Positions 1-14,800 of a stretch of 64,000 nucleotides of DNA are shown piece after piece. The notes under the pieces were generated by a model. That model was not told where the DNA came from, did not search any database, and saw nothing but the letters and a program-made list of their open reading frames with translations. Both the position numbers and the translations under genes were made by a program. Positions within the stretch are counted from its first letter, which is position 1. Each line of letters begins with the position of its first letter. Origin of the DNA: Haematobia irritans (Eukaryota; Arthropoda; Insecta; Diptera; Muscidae); NCBI RefSeq assembly GCF_050003625.1, contig NW_027445852.1, positions 620,001-684,000 on the forward strand. The letters run 5' to 3'.

Positions 1-944
1 CCACCCCCTAAAAATCCAAATTTCGACGAAAATCCTCAAAAAATTGAAATTTTTATATGAAAAACTTATTTTGGCCATAACTCCTTAAATATGCGTCCTA
101 GAGCCAAAAGGACCTCAATTCGTGACCATCCCAAAAAATCAAAATTTTGATGAAAATCCTCAAAAAATTGAAATTTTTATATGAAAAACTTATTTTGGCC
201 ATAACTCCTTAAATATGCGTCCTAGCGCCAAAAGGACCTCAATTCGTGACCATCCCCAAAAAATCAAAATTTTGATGAAAATCCTCAAAAAATTGAAATT
301 TTTATATGAAAAACTTATTTTGGCCATAACTCCTTAAATATGCGTCCTAGAGCCAAAAGGACCTCAATTCGTGACCACCCCCAAAAAATCAAAATTTCGA
401 CGAAAATCCTCAAAAAAATGAAATTTTTATATGAAAAACTTATTTTGGCCATAACTCCTTAAATATGCGTCCTAGAGCCAAAAGGACCTCAATTCGTGAT
501 CACTCCCAAAAAATCAAAATTTTGATGAAAATCCTCAAAAAATTGAAATTTTTATATGAAAAACTTATTTTGGCCATAACTCCTTAAATATGCGTCCTAG
601 CGCCAAAAGGACCTCAATTCGTGACCATCCCCAACAAATCAAAATTTTGATGAAAATCCTCAAAAAATTGAAAATTTTATATGAAAAACTTATTTTGGCC
701 ATAACTCCTTAAATATGCGTCCTAGAGCCAAAAGGACCTCAATTCGTGACCACCCGCAAAAAATCCAAATTTCGACGAAAATCCTCAAAAAAATGAAATT
801 TTTATATGAAAAACTTATTTTGGCCATAACTCCTTAAATATGCGTCCTAGAGCCAAAAGGACCTCAATTCGTGATCACTCCCAAAAAATCACAATTTTGA
901 TGAAAATCCTCAAAAAATTGAAATTTTTATATGAAAAACTTATT

Positions 945-2350
945 TTGGGCCATAACTCCTTAAATATGCGTCCTAGAGCCAAAAGGACCTCAATTCGTGA
1001 CCACCCCCAAAAAATCCAAATTTCGACGAAAATCCTCAAAAAAATGAAATTTTTATATGAAAAACTTATTTTGGCCATAACTCCTTAAATATGCGTCCTA
1101 GAGCCAAAAGGACCTCAATTCGTGACCACCCGCAAAAAATCCAAATTTCGACGAAAATCCTCAAAAAAAATGAAATTTTTATATGAAAAACTTATTTTGG
1201 CCATAACTCCTTAAATATGCGTCCTAGAGCCAAAAGGACCTCAATTCGTGACCACCCCCAAAAAATCCAAATTTCGACGAAAATTCTCAAAAAAAATCAA
1301 ATTTTTATATGAAAAACTTATTTTGGCCATAACTCCTTAAATATGCGTCCTAGAGCCAAAAGGACCTCAATTCGTGACCATCCCCAAAAAATCAAAATTT
1401 TGATGAAAATCCTCAAAAAATTGAAATTTTTATATGAAAAACTTATTTTGGCCATAACTCCTTAAATATGCTTCCTAGAGCCAAAAGGACCTCAATTCGT
1501 GACCACCCCCAAAAAATCAAAATTTCGACGAAAATCCTCAAAAAAATGAAATTTTTATATGAAAAACTTATTTTGGCCATAACTCCTTAAATATGCTTCC
1601 TAGAGCCAAAAGGACCTCAATTCGTGACCATCCCCAAAAAATCACAATTTTGATGAAAATCCTCAAAAAATTGAAATTTTTATATGAAAAACTTATTTTG
1701 GCCATAACTCCTTAAATATGCGTCCTAGAGCCAAAAGGACCTCAATTCGTGACCACCCCCAAAAAAATCCAAATTTCGACGAAAATCCTCAAAAAATTGA
1801 AATTTTTATATGAAAAACTTATTTTGGGCCATAACTCCTTAAATATGCTTCCTAGAGCCAAAAGGACCTCAATTCGTGACCATCCCCAAAAAATCAAAAT
1901 TTTGATGAAAATCCTCAAAAAATTGAAATTTTTATATGAAAAACTTATTTTGGCCATAACTCCTTAAATATGCGTCCTAGCGCCAAAAGGACCTCAATTC
2001 GTGACCACCCCCAAAAAATCCAAATTTTGATGAAAATCCTCAAAAAAATGAAATTTTTATATGAAAAACTTATTTTGGCCATAACTCCTTAAATATGCGT
2101 CCTAGAGCCAAAAGGACCTCAATTCGTGACCACCCGCAAAAAATCCAAATTTCGACGAAAATCCTCAAAAAAATGAAATTTTTATATGAAAAACTTATTT
2201 TGGCCATAACTCCTTAAATATGCTTCCTAGAGCCAAAAGGACCTCAATTCGTGACCATCCCCAAAAAATCAAAATTTTGATGAAAATCCTCAAAAAATTG
2301 AAATTTTTATATGAAAAACTTATTTTGGCCATAACTCCTTAAATATGCGT
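945..2350 (+). repeat. Higher-order repeat copy 1 (partner 3200-4735)
   Basis: A run of about 11 monomers has the same order of variants as 3200-4735. Shared marks include the unusual CCCGC monomer with an eight-A run near 1130/3387, the AAATTCTC...AAATC monomer near 1280/3536, and the ATAGCC monomer near 2352/4733. The offset is 2255 bp at the start and 2381 bp at the end, so the second copy has gained one monomer (near 3970-4095). Boundaries are read by eye, to within about one half monomer. Confidence 0.8.
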
Positions 2351-3199
2351 CCTATAGCCAAAAGGACCTCAATTCGTGACCATCCCCAACAAATCAAAAT
2401 TTTGATGAAAATCCTCAAAAAATTGAAAATTTTATATGAAAAACTTATTTTGGCCATAACTCCTTAAATATGCGTCCTAGAGCCAAAAGGACCTCAATTC
2501 GTGACCACCCGCAAAAAATCCAAATTTCGACGAAAATCCTCAAAAAAATGAAATTTTTATATGAAAAACTTATTTTGGCCATAACTCCTTAAATATGCGT
2601 CCTAGAGCCAAAAGGACCTCAATTCGTGATCACTCCCAAAAAATCAAAATTTTGATGAAAATCCTCAAAAAATTGAAATTTTTATATGAAAAACTTATTT
2701 TGGCCATAACTCCTTAAATATGCGTCCTAGAGCCAAAAGGACCTCAATTCGTGACCACCCCCAAAAAATCCAAATTTCGACGAAAATCCTCAAAAAATTG
2801 AAATTTTTATATGAAAAACTTATTTTGGCCATAACTCCTTAAATATGCGTCCCAGAGCCAAAATGACCTCAATTCGTGACCACCCCCAAAAAATCCAAAT
2901 TTCGACGAAAATCCTCAAAAAATTGAAATTTTTATATGAAAAACTTATTTGGGCCATAACTCCTTAAATATGCTTCCTAGAGCCAAAAGGACCTCAATTC
3001 GTGACCATCCCCAAAAAATCACAATTTTGATGAAAATCCTCAAAAAATTGAAATTTTTATATGAAAAACTTATTTTGGCCATAACTCCTTAAATATGCTT
3101 CCTAGAGCCAAAAGGACCTCAATTCGTGACCACCCTCAAAAAATCCAAATTTCGACGAAAATCCTCAAAAAATTGAAATTTTTATATGAAAAACTTATT

Positions 3200-4735
3200 T
3201 TGGGCCATAACTCCTTAAATATGCGTCCTAGAGCCAAAAGGACCTCAATTCGTGACCACCCCCAAAAAATCCAAATTTCGACGAAAATCCTCAAAAAAAT
3301 GAAATTTTTATATGAAAAACTTATTTTGGCCATAACTCCTTAAATATGCGTCCTAGAGCCAAAAGGACCTCAATTCGTGACCACCCGCAAAAAATCCAAA
3401 TTTCGACGAAAATCCTCAAAAAAAATGAAATTTTTATATGAAAAACTTATTTTGGCCATAACTCCTTAAATATGCGTCCTAGAGCCAAAAGGACCTCAAT
3501 TCGTGACCACCCCCAAAAAATCCAAATTTCGACGAAAATTCTCAAAAAAAATCAAATTTTTATATGAAAAACTTATTTTGGCCATAACTCCTTAAATATG
3601 CGTCCTAGAGCCAAAAGGACCTCAATTCGTGACCATCCCCAAAAAATCAAAATTTTGATGAAAATCCTCAAAAAATTGAAATTTTTATATGAAAAACTTA
3701 TTTTGGCCATAACTCCTTAAATATGCTTCCTAGAGCCAAAAGGACCTCAATTCGTGACCACCCCCAAAAAATCAAAATTTCGACGAAAATCCTCAAAAAA
3801 ATGAAATTTTTATATGAAAAACTTATTTTGGCCATAACTCCTTAAATATGCTTCCTAGAGCCAAAAGGACCTCAATTCGTGACCATCCCCAAAAAATCAC
3901 AATTTTGATGAAAATCCTCAAAAAATTGAAATTTTTATATGAAAAACTTATTTTGGCCATAACTCCTTAAATATGCTTCCTAGAGCCAAAAGGACCTCAA
4001 TTCGTGACCACCCTCAAAAAATCCAAATTTCGACGAAAATCCTCAAAAAATTGAAATTTTTATATGAAAAACTTATTTTGGGCCATAACTCCTTAAATAT
4101 GCGTCCTAGAGCCAAAAGGACCTCAATTCGTGACCACCCCCAAAAAAATCCAAATTTCGACGAAAATCCTCAAAAAATTGAAATTTTTATATGAAAAACT
4201 TATTTTGGGCCATAACTCCTTAAATATGCTTCCTAGAGCCAAAAGGACCTCAATTCGTGACCATCCCCAAAAAATCAAAATTTTGATGAAAATCCTCAAA
4301 AAATTGAAATTTTTATATGAAAAACTTATTTTGGCCATAACTCCTTAAATATGCGTCCTAGCGCCAAAAGGACCTCAATTCGTGACCACCCCCAAAAAAT
4401 CCAAATTTTGATGAAAATCCTCAAAAAAATGAAATTTTTATATGAAAAACTTATTTTGGCCATAACTCCTTAAATATGCGTCCTAGAGCCAAAAGGACCT
4501 CAATTCGTGACCACCCGCAAAAAATCCAAATTTCGACGAAAATCCTCAAAAAAATGAAATTTTTATATGAAAAACTTATTTTGGCCATAACTCCTTAAAT
4601 ATGCTTCCTAGAGCCAAAAGGACCTCAATTCGTGACCATCCCCAAAAAATCAAAATTTTGATGAAAATCCTCAAAAAATTGAAATTTTTATATGAAAAAC
4701 TTATTTTGGCCATAACTCCTTAAATATGCGTCCTA
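3200..4735 (+). repeat. Higher-order repeat copy 2 (partner 945-2350)
   Basis: Second copy of the block at 945-2350, with one extra monomer carrying CACCCTCAAAAAATCC. The two copies diverge after the ATAGCC monomer: the first continues with GACCATCCCCAACAAATC, the second with GATCACTCCC and GATGGCAGTCC. Confidence 0.8.
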
Positions 4736-5200
4736 TAGCCAAAAGGACCTCAATTCGTGATCACTCCCAAAAAATCAAAATTTTGATGGCAGTCCTCAAA
4801 AAATTGAAATTTTTATATGAAAAACTTATTTTGGCCATAACTCCTTAAATATGCGTCCTAGAGCCAAAAGGACCTCAATTCGTGACCACCCGCAAAAAAT
4901 CCAAATTTCGACGAAAATCCTCAAAAAAATGAAATTTTTATATGAAAAACTTATTTTGGCCATAACTCCTTAAATATGCTTCCTAGAGCCAAAAGGACCT
5001 CAATTCGTGACCATCCCCAAAAAATCAAAATTTTGATGAAAATCCTCAAAAAATTGAAATTTTTATATGAAAAACTTATTTTGGCCATAACTCCTTAAAT
5101 ATGCGTCCTATAGCCAAAAGGACCTCAATTCGTGATCACTCCCAAAAAATCAAAATTTTGATGACAGTCCTCAAAAAATTGAAATTTGTATATAAAAAAC
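4605..5200 (+). repeat. Three-monomer (375-bp) higher-order repeat
   Basis: The succession GCTTCC/GACCATCCCC, then ATAGCC/GATCACTCCC with an altered GATGGCAGTCC or GATGACAGTCC, recurs at a 375-bp offset (ATAGCC monomer at about 4734 and 5109). The G>A difference between the two shows change since the duplication. Confidence 0.75.
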
Positions 5201-8200
5201 TTATTTTGGCCATAACTCCTTAAATATGCGTCCTAGAGCCAAAAGGACCTCAATTCGTGACCATCCCCAAAAAATCAAAATTTTGATGAAAATCCTCAAA
5301 AAATTGAAATTTTTATATGAAAAACTTATTTTGGGCCATAACTCCTTAAATATGCGTCCTAGAGCCAAAAGGACCTCAATTCGTGATCACTCCCAAAAAA
5401 TCAAAATTTTGATGAAAATCCTCAAAAAATTGAAATTTTTATATGAAAAACTTATTTTGGCCATAACTCCTTAAATATGCGTCCTAGCGCCAAAAGGACC
5501 TCAATTCGTGACCACCCGCAAAAAATCAAAATTTTGATGAAAATCCTCAAAAAATTTAAATTTTTATATGAAAAACTTATTTTGGCCATAACTCCTTAAA
5601 TATGCGTCCTAGAGCCAAAATGACCTCAATTCGTGACCACCCCCAAAAAATCCAAATTTCGACGAAAATCCTCAAAAAATTGAAATTTTTATATGAAAAA
5701 CTTATTGTGGCCATAACTCCTTAAATATGCTTCCTAGAGCCAAAAGGACCTCAATTCGTGACCACCCCCAAAAAATCAAAATTTCGACGAAAATCCTCAA
5801 AAAAATGAAATTTTTATATGAAAAACTTATTTTGCCCATAACTCCTTAAATATGCGTCCTAGAGCCAAAAGGACCTCAATTCGTGACCACCCCCAAAAAA
5901 TCAAAATTTTGATGACAATCCTCAAAAAATTGAAATTTTTATATGAAAAACTTATTTTGGCCATAACTCCTTAAATATGCGTCCTAGAGCCAAAAGGACC
6001 TCAATTCGTGATCACTCCCAAAAAATCAAAATTTCGACGAAAATCCTCAAAAAAATGAAATTTTTATATGAAAAACTTATTTTGGCCATAACTCCTTAAA
6101 TATGCGTCCTAGAGCCAAAAGGACCTCAATTCGTGACCACCCCCAAAAAATCAAAATTTTGATGACAATCCTCAAAAAATTGAAATTTTATATGAAAAAC
6201 TTATTTTGGCCATAACTCCTTAAATACGCGTCCTAGAGCCAAAAGGACCTCAATTCGTGACCACCCCCAAAAAATCAAAATTTCGACGAAAATCCTCAAA
6301 AAAATGAAATTTTTATATGAAAAACTTATTTTGGCCACAACTCCTTAAATATGCGTCCTAGAGCCAAAAGGACCTCAATTCGTGACCACCCTCAAAAAAT
6401 CAAAATTTCGACGAAAATCCTCAAAAAAATTGAAATTTTTATATGAAAAACTTATTTTGGCCATAACTCCTTAAATATGCGTCCTAGAGCCAAAAGGACC
6501 TCAATTCGTGACCACCCCCAAAAAATCAAAATTTTGATGACAATCCTCAAAAAATTGAAATTTTTATATGAAAAACTTATTTTGGCCATAACTCCTTAAA
6601 TATGCGTCCTAGAGCCAAAAGGACCTCAATTCGTGATCACTCCCAAAAAATCAAAATTTTGATGAAAATCCTCAAAAAATTTAAATTTTTATATAAAAAA
6701 CTTATTTTGGCCATAACTCCTTAAATATGCGTCCTAGAGCCAAAAGGACCTCAATTCGTGACCATCCCCAAAAAATCAAAATTTTGATGAAAATCCTCAA
6801 AAAATTTAAATTTTTATATGAAAAACTTATTTTGGCCATAACTCCTTAAATATGCGTCCTAGAGCCAAAAGGACCTCAATTCGTGACCATCCCCAAAAAA
6901 TCAAAATTTTGATGACAATCCTCAAAAAATTGAAATTTTTATATGAAAAACTTATTGTGGCCATAACTCCTTAAATATGCGTCCTAGAGCCAAAAGGACC
7001 TCAATTCGTGATCACTCCCAAAAAATCAAAATTTTGATGAAATCCTCAAAAAATAGAAATTTTTATATGAAAAACTTATTTTGGCCATAACTCCTTAAAT
7101 ATGCGTCCTAGAGCCAAAAGGACCTCAATTCGTGATCACTCCCAAAAAATCAAAATTTTGATGAAAATCCTCAGAAAATTGAAATTTTTATATGAAAAAC
7201 TTATTTTGGCCATAACTCCTTAAATATGCTTCCTAGAGCCAAAAGGACCTCAATTCGTGATCACCCCCAAAAAATCAAAATTTTGATGAAATCCTCAAAA
7301 AATTGAAATTTTTATATGAAAAACTTATTTTGGCCATAACTCCTTAAATATGCGTCCTAGAGCCAAAAGGACCTCAATTCGTGATCACTCCCAAAAAATC
7401 AAAATTTTGATGAAATCCTCAAAAAATAGAAATTTTTATATGAAAAACTTATTTTGGCCATAACTCCTTAAATATGCGTCCTAGAGCCAAAAGGACCTCA
7501 ATTCGTGATCACTCCCAAAAAATCAAAATTTTGATGAAAATCCTCAAAAAAATGTAATTTTTATATGAAAAACTTATTTTGGCCATAACTCCTTAAATAT
7601 GCTTCCTAGAGCCAAAAGGACCTCAATTCGTGACCATCCCCAAAAAATCAAAATTTCGACGAAAATCCTCAAAAAATGAAATTTTTATATGAAAAACTTA
7701 TTTTGGCCATAACTCCTTAAATATGCGTCCTAGAGCCAAAAGGACCTCAATTCGTGACCACCCCCAAAAAATCCAAATTTCGACGAAAATCCTCAAAAAA
7801 TTGAAATTTTTATATGAAAAACTTATTTTGGCCATAACTCCTTAAATATGCGTCCTAGAGCCAAAAGGACCTCAATTCGTGACCATCCCCAAAAAATCAA
7901 AATTTTGATGAAAATCCTCAAAAAATTGAAATTTTTATATGAAAAACTTATTTTGGCCATAACTCCTTAAATATGCGTCCTAGAGCCAAAAGGACCTCAA
8001 TTCGTGATCACTCCCAAAAAATCAAAATTTTGATGAAAATCCTCAAAAAATTGAAATTTTTATATGAAAAACTTATTTTGGCCATAACTCCTTAAATATG
8101 CGTCCTAGAGCCAAAAGGACCTCAATTCGTGACCATCCCCAAAAAATCCAAATTTCGACGAAAATTCTCAAAAAATTGAAATTTTTATATGAAAAACTTA

Positions 8201-11200
8201 TTTTGGGCCATAACTCCTTAAATATGCGTCCTAGAGCCAAAAGGACCTCAATTCGTGACCACCCCCAAAAAATCAAAATTTTGATGAAAATCCTCAAAAA
8301 ATTGAAATTTTTATATGAAAAACTTATTTTGGCCATAACTCCTTAAATATGCGTCCTAGAGCCAAAAGGACCTCAATTCGTGACCACCCCCAAAAAATCC
8401 AAATTTCGACGAAAATCCTCAAAAAAATGAAATTTTTATATGAAAAACTTATTTTGGCCATAACTCCTTAAATATGCGTCCTATAGCCAAAAGGACCTCA
8501 ATTCGTGACCATCCCCAAAAAATCAAAATTTTGATGAAAATCCTCAAAAAATTGAAATTTTTATATGAAAAACTTATTTTGGCCATAACTCCTTAAATAT
8601 GCTTCCTAGAGCCAAAAGGACCTCAATTAGTGACCACCCCCAAAAAATCCAAATTTCGACGAAAATTCTCAAAAAAAAATCAAATTTTTATATGAAAAAC
8701 TTATTTTGGCCATAACTCCTTAAATATGCGTCCTAGAGCCAAAAGGACCTCAATTCGTGACCATCCCCAAAAAATCCAAATTTCGACGAACATCCTCAAA
8801 AAAATGAAATTTTTATATGAAAAACTTATTTTGGCCATAACTCCTTAAATATGCGTCCTAGAGCCAAAAGGACCTCAATTCGTGATCACTCCCAAAAAAT
8901 CAAAATTGTGATGAAAATCCTCAAAAAATTTAAATTTTTATATGAAAAACTTATTTTGGCCATAACTCCTTAAATATGCGTCCTAGAGCCAAAAGGACCT
9001 CAATTCGTGACCACCCGCAAAAAATCCAAATTTCGACGAAAATCCTCAAAAAAATGAAATTTTTATATGAAAAACTTATTTTGGCCATAACTCCTTAAAT
9101 ATGCGTCCTAGAGCCAAAAGGACCTCAATTCGTGATCACTCCCTCAAAATCAAAATTTTGATGACAATCCTCAAAAAATTGAAATTTTTATATGAAAAAC
9201 TTATTTTGGCCATAACTCCTTAAATATGCGTCCTAGAGCCAAAAGGACCTCAATTCGTGACCACCCCCAAAAAATCCAAATTTCGACGAACATCCTCAAA
9301 AAAATGAAATTTTTATATGAAAAACTTATTTTGGCCATAACTCCTTAAATATGCGTCCTAGAGCCAAAAGGACCTCAATTCGTGACCATCCCCAAAAAAT
9401 CAAAATTTTGATGAAAATCCTCAAAAAATTTAAATTTTTATATGAAAAACTTATTTTGGCCATAACTCCTAAAATATGCGTCCTATAGCCAAAAGGACCT
9501 CAATTCGTGATCACTCCCAAAAAATCAAAATTTTGATGAAAATCCTCAAAAAAATGAAATTTTTATATGAAAAACTTATTTTGGCCATAACTCCTTAAAT
9601 ATGCGTCCTAGAGCCAAAAGGACCTCAATTCGTGATCACTCCCAAAAAATCAAAATTTTGATGAAAATCCTCAAAAAATTGAAATTTTTATATGAAAAAC
9701 TTATTTTGGCCATAACTCCTTAAATATGCTTCCTAGAGCCAAAAGGACCTCAATTCGTGACCATCCCCAAAAAATCAAAATTTTGATGAAAATCCTCAAA
9801 AAATTTAAATTTTTATATGAAAAACTTATTTTGGCCATAACTCCTTAAATATGCGTCCTAGAGCCAAAAGGACCTCAATTCGTGATCACTCCCACAAAAT
9901 CAAAATTTTGATGACAATCCTCAAAAAAATGAAATTTTTATATGAAAAACTTATTTTGGCCATAACTCCTTAAATATGCGTCCTAGAGCCAAAAGGACCT
10001 CAATTCGTGATCACTCCCAAAAAATCCAAATTTCGACGAAAATCCTCAAAAAATTGAAATTTTTATATGAAAAATTTATTTTGGCCATAACTCCTTAAAT
10101 ATGCGTCCTAGAGCCAAAAGGACCTCAATTCGTGACCATCCCCAAAAAATCAAAATTTTGATGAAAATCCTCAGAAAATTGAAATTTTTATATGAAAAAC
10201 TTATTTTGGCCATAACTCCTTAAATATGCGTCCTAGAGCCAAAAGGACCTCAATTCGTGACCACCCCCACAAAATCCAAATTTCGACGAAAATCCTCAAA
10301 AAAATTGAAATTTTTATATGAAAAACTTATTTTGGGCCATAACTCCTTAAATATGCGTCCTAGAGCCAAAAGGACCTCAATTCGTGACCACCCCCAAAAA
10401 ATCCAAATTTCGACGAACATCCTCAAAAAAATGAAATTTTTATATGAAAAACTTATTTTGGCCATAACTCCTTAAATATGCGTCCTAGAGCCAAAAGGAC
10501 CTCAATTCGTGACCATCCCCAAAAAATCAAAATTTTGATGAAAATCCTCAAAAAATTTAAATTTTTATATGAAAAACTTATTTTGGCCATAACTCCTTAA
10601 ATATGCTTCCTAGAGCCAAAAGGACCTCAATTCGTGACCATCCCCAAAAAATCAAAATTTTGATGAAAATCCTCAAAAAATTTAAATTTTTATATGAAAA
10701 ACTTATTTTGGCCACAACTCCTTAAATATGCGTCCTAGAGCCAAAAGGACCTCAATTCGTGATCACTCCCAAAAAATCAAAATTTTGATGAAAATCCTCA
10801 AAAAATTGAAATTTTTATATGAAAACACTTATTTTGGCCGTAACTCCTTAAATATGCTTCCTAGAGCCAAAAGGACCTCAATTCGTGACCATCCCCAAAA
10901 AATCAAAATTTTGATGAAAATCCTCAAAAAATTGAAATTTTATATGAAAAATTTATTGTGGCCATAACTCCTTAAATATGCGTCCTAGAGCCAAAAGGAC
11001 CTCAATTCGTGATCACTCCCAAAAAATCAAAATTTTGATGAAAATCCTCAAAAAATTGAAATTTTTATATGAAAAACTTATTTTGGCCATAACTCCTTAA
11101 ATATGCGTCCTAGAGCCAAAAGGACCTCAATTCGTGACCATCCCCAAAAAATCAAAATTTTGATGAAAATCCTCAGAAAATTGAAATTTTTATATGAAAA

Positions 11201-11829
11201 ACTTATTTTGGCCATAACTCCTTAAATATGCGTCCTAGAGCCAAAAGGACCTCAATTCGTGACCATCCCCAAAAAATCAAAATTTTGATGAAAATCCTCA
11301 AAAAATAGAAATTTTTATATGAAAAACTTATTGTGGCCATAACTCCTTAAATATGCGTCCTAGAGCCAAAAGGACCTCAATTCGTGATCACTCCCAAAAA
11401 ATCAAAATTTTGATGAAAATCCTCAAAAAATTTAAATTTTTATATGAAAAACTTATTTTGGCCATAACTCCTTAAATATGCGTCCTAGAGCCAAAAGGAC
11501 CTCAATTCGTGATCACTCCCAAAAAATCAAAATTTTGATGAAAATCCTCAAAAAATTGAAATTTTTATATGAAAAACTTATTTTGGCCATAACTCCTTAA
11601 ATATGCGTCCTAGAGCCAAAAGGACCTCAATTCGTGATCACTCCCAAAAAATCCAAATTTCGACGAAAATCCTCAAAAAAATGAAATTTTTATATGAAAA
11701 ACTTATTTTGGCCATAACTCCTTCAATATGCTTCCTAGAGCCAAAAGGACCTCAATTCGTGATCACTCCCAAAAAATCAAAATTTTGATGAAAATCCTCA
11801 AAAAATTGAAATTTTTATATGAAAAACTT

Positions 11830-14800
11830 ATTTTGGCCATAACTCCTTAAATATGCGTCCTAGCGCCAAAAGGACCTCAATTCGTGACCATCCCCAAAAA
11901 ATCAAAATTTTGATGAAAATCCTCAAAAAATTGAAATTTTATATGAAAAACTTATTTTGGCCATAACTCCTTAAATATGCGTCCTAGAGCCAAAAGGACC
12001 TCAATTCGTGACCATCCCCAAAAAATCAAAATTTTGATGAAAATCCTCAAAAAATTGAAATTTTTATATGAAAAACTTATTTTGGCCATAACTCCTTAAA
12101 TATGCGTCCTAGAGCCAAAAGGACCTCAATTCGTGACCACCCCCAAAAAATCCAAATTTCGACGAAAATCCTCAAAAAATTGAAATTTTTATATGAAAAA
12201 CTTATTTTGGCCATAACTCCTTAAATATGCGTCCTAGAGCCAAAAGGACCTCAATTCGTGATCACTCCCACAAAATCAAAATTTTGATGACAATCCTCAA
12301 AAAATTGAAATTTTTATATGAAAAACTTATTTTGGCCATAACTCCTTAAATATGCGTCCTAGAGCCAAAAGGACCTCAATTCGTGACCACCCCCAAAAAA
12401 TCAAAATTTCGACGAAAATCCTCAAAAAAATGAAATTTTTATATGAAAAACTTATTTTGGCCATAACTCCTTAAATATGCGTCCTAGAGCCAAAAGGACC
12501 TCAATTCGTGATCACTCCCAAAAAATCCAAATTTCGACGAAAATCCTCAAAAAATTGAAATTTTTATATGAAAAACTTATTTTGGCCATAACTCCTTAAA
12601 TATGCTTCCTAGAGCCAAAAGGACCTCAATTCGTGACCACCCCCAAAAAATCCAAATTTCGACGAAAATCCTCAAAAAAATGAAATTTTTATATGAAAAA
12701 CTTATTTTGGCCATAACTCCTTAAATATGCGTCCTAGAGCCAAAAGGACCTCAATTCGTGATCACTCCCAAAAAATCAAAATTTCGACGAAAATCCTCAA
12801 AAAAATGAAATTTTTATATGAAAAACTTATTTTGGCCATAACTCCTTCAATATGCTTCCTAGAGCCAAAAGGACCTCAATTCGTGATCACTCCCACAAAA
12901 TCAAAATTTTGATGACAATCCTCAAAAAATTGAAATTTTTATATGAAAAACTTATTTTGGCCATAACTCCTTAAATATGCGTCCTAGAGCCAAAAGGACC
13001 TCAATTCGTGACCACCCCCAAAAAATCAAAATTTCGACGAAAATCCTCAAAAAAATGAAATTTTTATATGAAAAACTTATTTTGGCCATAACTCCTTAAA
13101 TATGCGTCCTAGAGCCAAAAGGACCTCAATTCGTGATCACTCCCAAAAAATCAAAATTTCGACGAAAATCCTCAAAAAAATGAAATTTTTATATGAAAAA
13201 CTTATTTTGGCCATAACTCCTTAAATATGCTTCCTAGAGCCAAAAGGACCTCAATTCGTGATCACTCCCACAAAATCAAAATTTTGATGACAATCCTCAA
13301 AAAATTGAAATTTTTATATGAAAAACTTATTTTGGCCATAACTCCTTAAATATGCGTCCTAGAGCCAAAAGGACCTCAATTCGTGACCACCCCCAAAAAA
13401 TCAAAATTTCGACGAAAATCCTCAAAAAAATGAAATTTTTATATGAAAAACTTATTTTGGCCATAACTCCTTAAATATGCGTCCTAGAGCCAAAAGGACC
13501 TCAATTCGTGATCACTCCCAAAAAATCAAAATTTTGATGAAAATCCTCAAAAAATTGAAATTTTTATATGAAAAACTTATTTTGGCCATAACTCCTTAAA
13601 TATGCTTCCTAGAGCCAAAAGGACCTCAATTCGTGACCATCCCCAAAAAATCAAAATTTCGACGAAAATCCTCAAAAAATTGAAATTTTTACATGAAAAA
13701 CTTATTTTGGCCATAACTCCTTAAATATGCTTCCTAGAGCCAAAAGGACCTCAATTCGTGATCACTCCCAAAAAATCCAAATTTCGACGAAAATCCTCAA
13801 AAAATTGAAATTTTTATATGAAAAACTTATTTTGGCCATAACTCCTTAAATATGCGTCCTAGAGCCAAAAGGACCTCAATTCGTGATCACTCCCACAAAA
13901 TCAAAATTTTGATGAAAATCCTCAAAAAATTGAAATTTTTATATGAAAAACTTATTTTGGCCATAACTCCTTAAATATGCGTCCTAGAGCCAAAAGGACC
14001 TCAATTCGTGACCATCCCCAAAAAATCAAAATTTTGATGAAAATCCTCAAAAAATTGAAAATTTTATATGAAAAACTTATTTTGGCCATAACTCCTTAAA
14101 TATGCGTCCTAGAGCCAAAAGGACCTCAATTCGTGACCACCCGCAAAAAATCCAAATTTCGACGAAAATCCTCAAAAAATTGAAATTTTTATATGAAAAA
14201 CTTATTTTGGCCATAACTCCTTAAATATGCTTCCTAGAGCCAAAAGGACCTCAATTCGTGATCACTCCCAAAAAATCAAAATTTTGATGAAAATCCTCAA
14301 AAAATTGAAATTTTTATATAAAAAACTTATTTTGGCCATAACTCCTTAAATATGCGTCCTAGAGCCAAAAGGACCTCAATTCGTGACCACCCCCAAAAAA
14401 TCAAAATTTCGACGAAAATCCTCAAAAAATTGAAATTTTTATATGAAAAACTTATTTTGGCCATAACTCCTTAAATATGCTTCCTAGAGCCAAAAGGACC
14501 TCAATTCGTGATCACTCCCAAAAAATCAAAATTTTGATGAAAATCCTCAAAAAATTGAAATTTTTATATGAAAAACTTATTTTGGCCATAACTCCTTAAA
14601 TATGCGTCCTAGCGCCAAAAGGACCTCAATTCGTGACCATCCCCAAAAAATCAAAATTTTGATGAAAATCCTCAAAAAATTGAAATTTTATATGAAAAAC
14701 TTATTTTGGCCATAACTCCTTAAATATGCGTCCTAGAGCCAAAAGGACCTCAATTCGTGACCATCCCCAAAAAATCAAAATTTTGATGAAAATCCTCAAA

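Noticed and set aside
840..1088. Short open frames of 60-90 codons on both strands across satellite dimers (here and at many other places, such as 21723-21971 and 61966-62214)
   Set aside because: They are translations of the repeat itself. They open only where a TTTGGGCC or similar change makes a monomer 126 bp (divisible by three), occur on both strands at once, have no start context, and stop at the next normal monomer.
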